Positions 59,206 through 64,000 of a stretch of 64,000 nt of DNA are shown one piece after another (the stretch's first letter is position 1; each line of letters starts with the position of its first letter). A model generated the notes under the pieces. It saw only the letters and a program-made list of their open reading frames with translations, did not search any database and had not been told where the DNA came from. Source of the stretch: Steinernema hermaphroditum (lineage: Eukaryota > Nematoda > Chromadorea > Rhabditida > Steinernematidae); contig CM059624.1 in assembly GCA_030435675.1 (NCBI GenBank), forward strand, positions 8,766,769-8,830,768, in the 5' to 3' direction. The position numbers and the translations under genes were made by a program.

Positions 59206-60890
59206 ATGAGCGAGGCGACAGTCACTCCGCAGACGTCGGTCTTCTCGGACCTGTCGGCTGACGACGTCGAACAGCGACCGATGGAGATCGAATCTTTGTG
59301 CATGCAGTGTTATGAGAACGTATGTTAGTTCTTCTTCTACGAGTATCCTCATGCGTATCCTGTTCAGGGCATCACACGATTGATGTGCACGCGGATTCCC
59401 TATTACCGTCAAGTCATCATCGTCTCGTTCACCTGTGATCACTGTGGGTACAGAAACAATGAACTGCAAAGCGGAGAAGCTGCTCAAGTTTGTTGTGCTC
59501 CAATGGTGTGACGGACATTGATTTTGAGCAATTCAGGAACATGGGACGGAGATTGTGCTCAACGTCAAGCTTCCCGAGGACTTGAATCGCCAGATCGTTA
59601 AATCTGAGTTTGCGCAACTGGAGGTTCCAGAGCTTGAACTCGTTATTCCCCACAAATCGCAACCTGGAGGTAACTTACGATCCCTTGTTCTCCAATTCTC
59701 TGCATTGTATTCAGAAATTACGACTGTCGAAGGTGTGCTTTCCCGTGTGAAGTCTGGATTGCTCCAGAATCAGCCACTCCGACGAGTTCAGAACCCGGAC
59801 GGGGCCGACAAGATCGATAAGTTTATTGAGAAGATCGACGAGTGTCTGGAGCTCAAAAAGCCCTTCACGTTGGTGGGTGTCTTTGGCACAAGTGGTTATC
59901 TAATTGTTCATCATTTAGAAATTGACCGACCCATCCGGAAATTGCTTCATACAGAGTCCCGATCCTCTTCACGTTGACCCTCGCTGCATCACTTCGCACT
60001 ACTGTAGACGTTTGGCCGACCGCAAACTTCTTGGTTTCGCCGACGATGATGAGGTTGAAGATGAAAACGAGGCACCTGAGTGGCGTTCATACGAAGACGC
60101 CAAGCATGAAGTCCTAAGGTTCAAGACTGACTGCCCAAACTGTAGCGTTCCTACGGAAACGTTGATGAAACCAACAGGTAAAGCTCATGTTTTCATCCGT
60201 GTGCACTGAATTGTCCCTGTAGATATACCTTATTTCCAAACTGTTATCATCATGTCAACCAGTTGCGATGCCTGTGGTAACAAGTCAAGTGAAGTCAAGT
60301 CAGGAGGTTCGATAAGAGATTATGGATGCAAAACTACTCTTACGATAAAAGAGGTAGGGTAAAGGGTTCGGTATCAACTACTATGGTTTTGAGGATGTTG
60401 ATCTCGCCCGCGATGTTCTGAAGTCAGATACATGTAGCTTGGAGATTCCTGATCTGGATCTCGAAGTTGGCTATGGCGCCCTAGGCGGTCGTTTTACCAC
60501 GATCGAGGGGTTGCTCAACGCGACTCGCGACCAGTTGGCCGAACAAGGCCGGTTCTTTTTTGGAGACAGTGCGTCCGAGGAAGAGCGAGGGAAGATGCAA
60601 AAGCTACTGGCTGAGTTTGACGCTGCGATTGCGTTGAAGCGTGAGCTAACCGTAATCCTCGATGATCCAGCAGGAAATAGCTACGTTCAGGTTTGCTACG
60701 TTCCGTGATGTTTTGCACAAAAACTTCATTTCAGAGTTTGGCGGCTCCTCTTGACGACCCGCGAATCCACAAGGAATTCTATGAAAGAAACTACGAGCAG
60801 AACGACATGCTGGGGCTCAACGACATGAAAGTGGAAAACTACGGTGAAATGGACGCGATAGTTGAGGAAGAAGAAGAGGAAGTGAACTGA
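59206..60890 (+). CDS. zpr-1: Zinc finger protein ZPR1
   Basis: ZPR1 is an essential eukaryotic protein that acts with translation elongation factor eEF1A (as a folding chaperone) and in nuclear signalling. Exons 59206-59319, 59368-59487, 59537-59669, 59715-59872, 59919-60177, 60223-60353, 60394-60690 and 60735-60890, 455 residues, close to the usual 450-460. Two ZPR1 zinc fingers are intact: Cys 32, 35, 61 and 64, then Cys 247, 250, 276 and 279. Each is followed by the family beta-jelly domain with EGVLSRV and IEGLLNAT helices and [10 protein letters not shown]. The intron at 60354-60393 ends in gag. The last 20 residues are almost all acidic. Confidence 0.95.
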
Positions 60891-60895
60891 ATTGT

Positions 60896-60901
60896 TTTAT
60901 T
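60896..60901 (-). terminator. Minus-strand polyadenylation signal of the AIFM3-like gene
   Basis: The minus strand reads aataaa at 60901-60896, just six bases past the ZPR1 stop on the other strand, so the AIFM3-like transcript would be cleaved inside the ZPR1 coding end. Confidence 0.65.
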
Positions 60902-61021
60902 GTTGTTCGTTGTTACTGTTTTTACAAAAGAATAATTCCATCCTAGAGCAGGTGGGACCAATCGTTAGTGTTGTTCCTGAAGCGAGATCCGTTTCAATCC
61001 TGTCCGGACTTCCAGGCAAAC

Positions 61022-62932
61022 TTACATTTTGACTTCTTCCTTCGTAACGATGATGCACTTCGAGAAGATTTCTGTGAACGGCACTGATTGCGCCTTCGGC
61101 CCCATGCTTGACACAGCCACTAGATGATTGTCCCTGAAAGTCATGGGACTCGATTAAACGGTTCTTGTTGCTGTCCTACTTGAATATGTACATATTGTAG
61201 CCGCCGTCGTACTCCTTGACAATGCAGTCGTCCATGGTTTCCGCGAACCCGGTGAACCTGAACCCCGTCTTGAAAAGAACGGTCCAGAAGAAGGGCACCG
61301 TCTGAATCCGCTGCGGCTTCCCGGCGATGACGCCACCGGCGGTCTTCCCCTGCCTCTGAGCGATCTGGTAGTGTTGGACGTTGACTCTTTTGTCGGACGA
61401 AGTGAACCATCGAAGCGGAAACGCGCAGACATCGCCAATGGCGAAGACATCTTTCACACCAACTGCTTCCATTTTCTCGTTCACGGGGATGAAACCTCGT
61501 GAGTCCAGTTGTATGCCCGTGCCCTTCAGAAACTCGGTGTTCGGAACCATTCCAATCCCGACAATCACGAGGTCAACCTCCAAACGGCGACCGTCCGCCA
61601 GAACGACCTTAGAGACCCTTCCGTGTTTGCCTTCCAAGGCTACCACTGACGCATTAACTTCGATCTTGACGCCGTTCACTTTGAAAAGCTGAAACGAACG
61701 CTCCGCATTCGTGGCGACGTCGGTGGGCCAACCTCCAGGATCGTCTTGCCGGCTATCGCCCCCATTGTCCGCCTCAAAGGTGCAGAGTCATTGCAGATCA
61801 CAGTCACGCTTTGGGCTTCGGGCGCCAGCATCGCCGCCGACTCAAGCCCGACGAAAGAGGCTCCGATGACCACAACGTGCTTCGCCCTCGCCGCGAGATT
61901 TCTGTTGTCCTCCAGATTTCGAATGTAGCGAACACCTTCGAGGCCGCTCCCGGGTACCTCCAGCTTCCGCGCCCGTCCTCCGACGGCGATTACCAGCTTC
62001 GAATAGACGATCTTCTCGCCACTTCCTCGGAGCTTCACGAACTTTTCTTCTGTGCTCACTTCGCCGACGGATGTTTCGAGTCTACTTGCGCATTCCATTA
62101 CTGTAATCCTGACTCGACTAACCGGATTTCGATCCCATGCTCTTCGTAGAAGCTCCACTCGCGAAGCTGAATGTCCTCGTGCTTGGCCCGGATTCTCTTC
62201 GTTAGCTGGACTCTGTCATACGGTAAGAAGCGGTCAGCGGAGATTATCAGGATGCGCCCCCGATAGCCTTCCTGGCGCATGCTCTCAGCGCAGATCTGAC
62301 CTGATGGTCCTCCTCCAACGATTACCACGGGCGCCCTGGCTGAAGAAGACACCGTCGCCATCCCTCGAACGCGTTTGTTGGATAGGCCACGGGGCGCCAC
62401 AAATCGAACTTCATCGTCGACGATTTTCGTCTGTAAACCGAACTAGTGACATACCGTAAGCATTCGATCGAACTTACCTGATACTTGGGCACACAGTCCA
62501 GACCAGGGAAGTCTTCGATGTCGCCGGATTCTGTGCTGAAGCAGGCGCCATGCAGAGGGCATCGCACTTTCCCATTTGAGTAAACACCGTTCGCGAGAGA
62601 GGCGCCGTAGTGTGGACACTTGCCCCCAATGGCCGCGAATTCGCCTTTGTCCTTCACCAGGAGCACGCAGGCGCCCTCTATTTCGAACTCTTTCATCCTA
62701 AAAGCACCGAAATTCTCATAGTCGTCGACCAGTCACTTACTCTCCGTTCCGTAAATCCGTTGTTTTGCAAAGAGGAACCTCCAGAAGGCCGCTGTCGGTG
62801 GTTTTCCCGGGTACATCCTGTGCCGCTTCGACCGTCGGCTTACGCTCGTCGAACCACGAATCTGGAAGGAATTACGAACTGAGGAATATAACCGAGATTC
62901 CTACCCTTGATCGACTTCGAGATGGATCCCAT
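61022..62932 (-). CDS. AIFM3: AIFM3-like Rieske and FAD/NAD oxidoreductase
   Basis: AIF-like proteins are flavin oxidoreductases; AIFM3 adds an N-terminal Rieske [2Fe-2S] domain. Exons 62905-62932, 62741-62861, 62478-62697, 62123-62430, 61733-62084, 61180-61688 and 61022-61133, 549 residues. The Rieske ligands are complete: Cys 77/His 79 in KCPHYG and Cys 96/His 99 in CPLHG. FAD binding is shown by VVIVGGGPSG at about 150, NAD(P)H binding by VVVIGASFVG, and the second FAD site by VFAIGDVCAFP. The tail is a short AIF-type C domain. The N terminus MGSISKS could be myristoylated, and human AIFM3 also begins MG. One intron (62085-62122) is 38 bp and ends in aag. Confidence 0.92.
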
Positions 62933-63425
62933 CGTTCGACTGAAAATAATAGTTACGAGTGCGCGAGGAGCGGAGAATTCGACGAAGAAGAAGACGTCAT
63001 TAGCGAAAGAAGCGAAGGAGAGCGCGCGAGAGAACCGCTCCCCCGGTCGCCAGAGAACGATTCTGACGCAGAATCGCCGTTTTAATCGTTCATCGACAAA
63101 CGATAAGAGACGAAAGAGCATCGACGACGGCTCTGATGCCGATCTGCACGCCCCTCTCGCCTAAAAGCGCTCAAAATGACGTCTTCCGATGCTCTCCGAA
63201 CGCAAAGGAGGCTTCCATCAGGAGAAGACGTGGTGGGAGACACTGGTCCGTTCCGATTACCGTATCTCGCAGTAGAACCGTGTCTTTTTGATTGCATTCA
63301 TTGCTATACGATGCCACCTACTTAAAGCACACATTTGTTCGATGATCTTCAGAAAGGATGGCAGAAGACAAGATCCATACATATTGTATCCCTCACGAAA
63401 CTCTTCAAGAGCTCCCACCACGAAA
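62933..63425. other. Upstream region of the AIFM3-like gene
   Basis: No coding exon supported. It contains the promoter of the minus-strand AIFM3-like gene and a taccgta heptamer near 63258. Confidence 0.4.
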
Positions 63426-64000
63426 AATTGGCGCGCCATTTCCCACCATCGGCAGATTTACAAGGGAAATTGGTCATTATCACAGTTTTTGCTCACTTTT
63501 CTCGCGAGTTGCGAGATCTCGCTAGAATTACTGAGCGTAACTTTGTTCAGCACCGTTCAGCGCGCCGAATGAGCCCGGGTTTGTGCCGATCCGAGCAATA
63601 TCCACAGAGAAATAAGCTTTACATTAGGTTCTCCTTTCAACATACCGGGTTTTGGCCCATTTCTGGCATATGACAGGGAACTTTCAGGGGATTTGGCTGG
63701 GTGAACGCTCCTTTATTTATGTTGTACGCGATGTTTTGCTGAAAGTTCCCTGTCCTATGCTAGAAATGGGTTGAAATCCGGGATGTTGAAAACGCAAGTT
63801 GATGTGAAGCTTATTTCTCTGTGGATATTGCTCGGATCGGCACAAACACGGGCTCATTCGGCGCGCTGAACGATGCTGAACAAAGTTACGCTCAGCAATT
63901 CTAGCGAGATCGCGGAACTCGCGCGAAAAGTGAGCAAAAACTGTGATAATGACCAACTTCCCTTGTAAATCTGCCGATCGTAAGAAATGGCGCGTGAATT
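63426..64000. repeat. Long inverted repeat, probable transposable element, truncated by the window end
   Basis: The arm 63426-63687 and the arm 63739-64000 are reverse complements of roughly 260 bp with high but imperfect identity, around a 51-bp loop (63688-63738). Matching segments include tggtcattatcacag, gctcacttttc, the ctttgttcagca core and the inner edge gacagggaactttcag. Neither arm encodes a clear protein. The right end coincides with the window edge, so the outer boundary and target duplication are not visible. Confidence 0.8.

Noticed and set aside
1..64000. CRISPR array, bacterial operon or rRNA genes
   Set aside because: No regularly spaced repeats, no ribosome-binding sites and no rRNA core sequences; genes are spliced and eukaryotic.

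Overview
The window is nuclear DNA of a metazoan, most likely a nematode. The marker for this is a gene at 38.75-40.08 kb ending in a ground-like domain, a family known from nematodes. The other conserved genes are animal in type: a neprilysin-class M13 peptidase, PAR-6, ZPR1, CDC25, an AIFM3-like oxidoreductase, an RPS6KC1-like PX-MIT-kinase, GTP-type PEPCK and an alpha-1,3-fucosyltransferase. Almost every gene is cut by very short introns, mostly 37-51 bp, usually ending in cag/tag but sometimes in aag or gag. Exons were joined by hand from splice sites, reading phase and family similarity, so each intron is an inference; most joins are mutually consistent in phase.

Layout. 1-3.8 kb: no convincing gene, but a fold-back transposon-like element with an 8-bp target duplication (476-759). 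3.82-9.45 kb (+): a 1,758-residue protein of unknown family built from beta-solenoid-like repeats. 9.45-10.7 kb: spacer with a small terminal-inverted-repeat element. 10.7-12.93 kb (+): PEPCK. 13.06-14.8 kb: two small secreted-type peptides and a tentative small gene. 15.17-16.41 kb (-): CDC25. 16.4-27.2 kb: about 10.8 kb with no recognisable gene. 27.18-28.79 kb (-): a 373-residue coiled-coil protein, in a head-to-head pair with a small gene at 28.89-29.29 kb (+). 29.3-34.6 kb: mostly non-coding, with a tentative gene at 32.06-33.55 kb. 34.64-37.53 kb (+): M13 peptidase. 37.73-38.03 kb (-): an eight-cysteine peptide. 38.75-40.08 kb (+): the ground-like protein. 40.47-41.85 kb (-): an F-box protein. 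41.85-45.5 kb: non-coding. 45.5-45.8 kb (-): a tentative small gene. 46.38-48.45 kb (+): a helical-repeat-like protein of unknown family. 48.76-52.25 kb (-): RPS6KC1-like. 53.77-60.89 kb (+): a tandem run of par-6, fucosyltransferase, F-box protein and ZPR1. 61.02-62.93 kb (-): AIFM3-like. 63.43-64 kb: a long inverted repeat running to the window end.

The genes do not form one pathway. The neighbourhood mixes housekeeping genes (PEPCK, ZPR1, AIFM3), cell-cycle and polarity genes (CDC25, PAR-6), endosomal or lipid-linked signalling (RPS6KC1-like), surface and secretory genes (M13 peptidase, fucosyltransferase, ground-like protein, Cys-rich peptides) and probable ubiquitin-ligase adaptors (two F-box genes). 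The strongest candidate for something undescribed is the solenoid protein at 3.8-9.45 kb.
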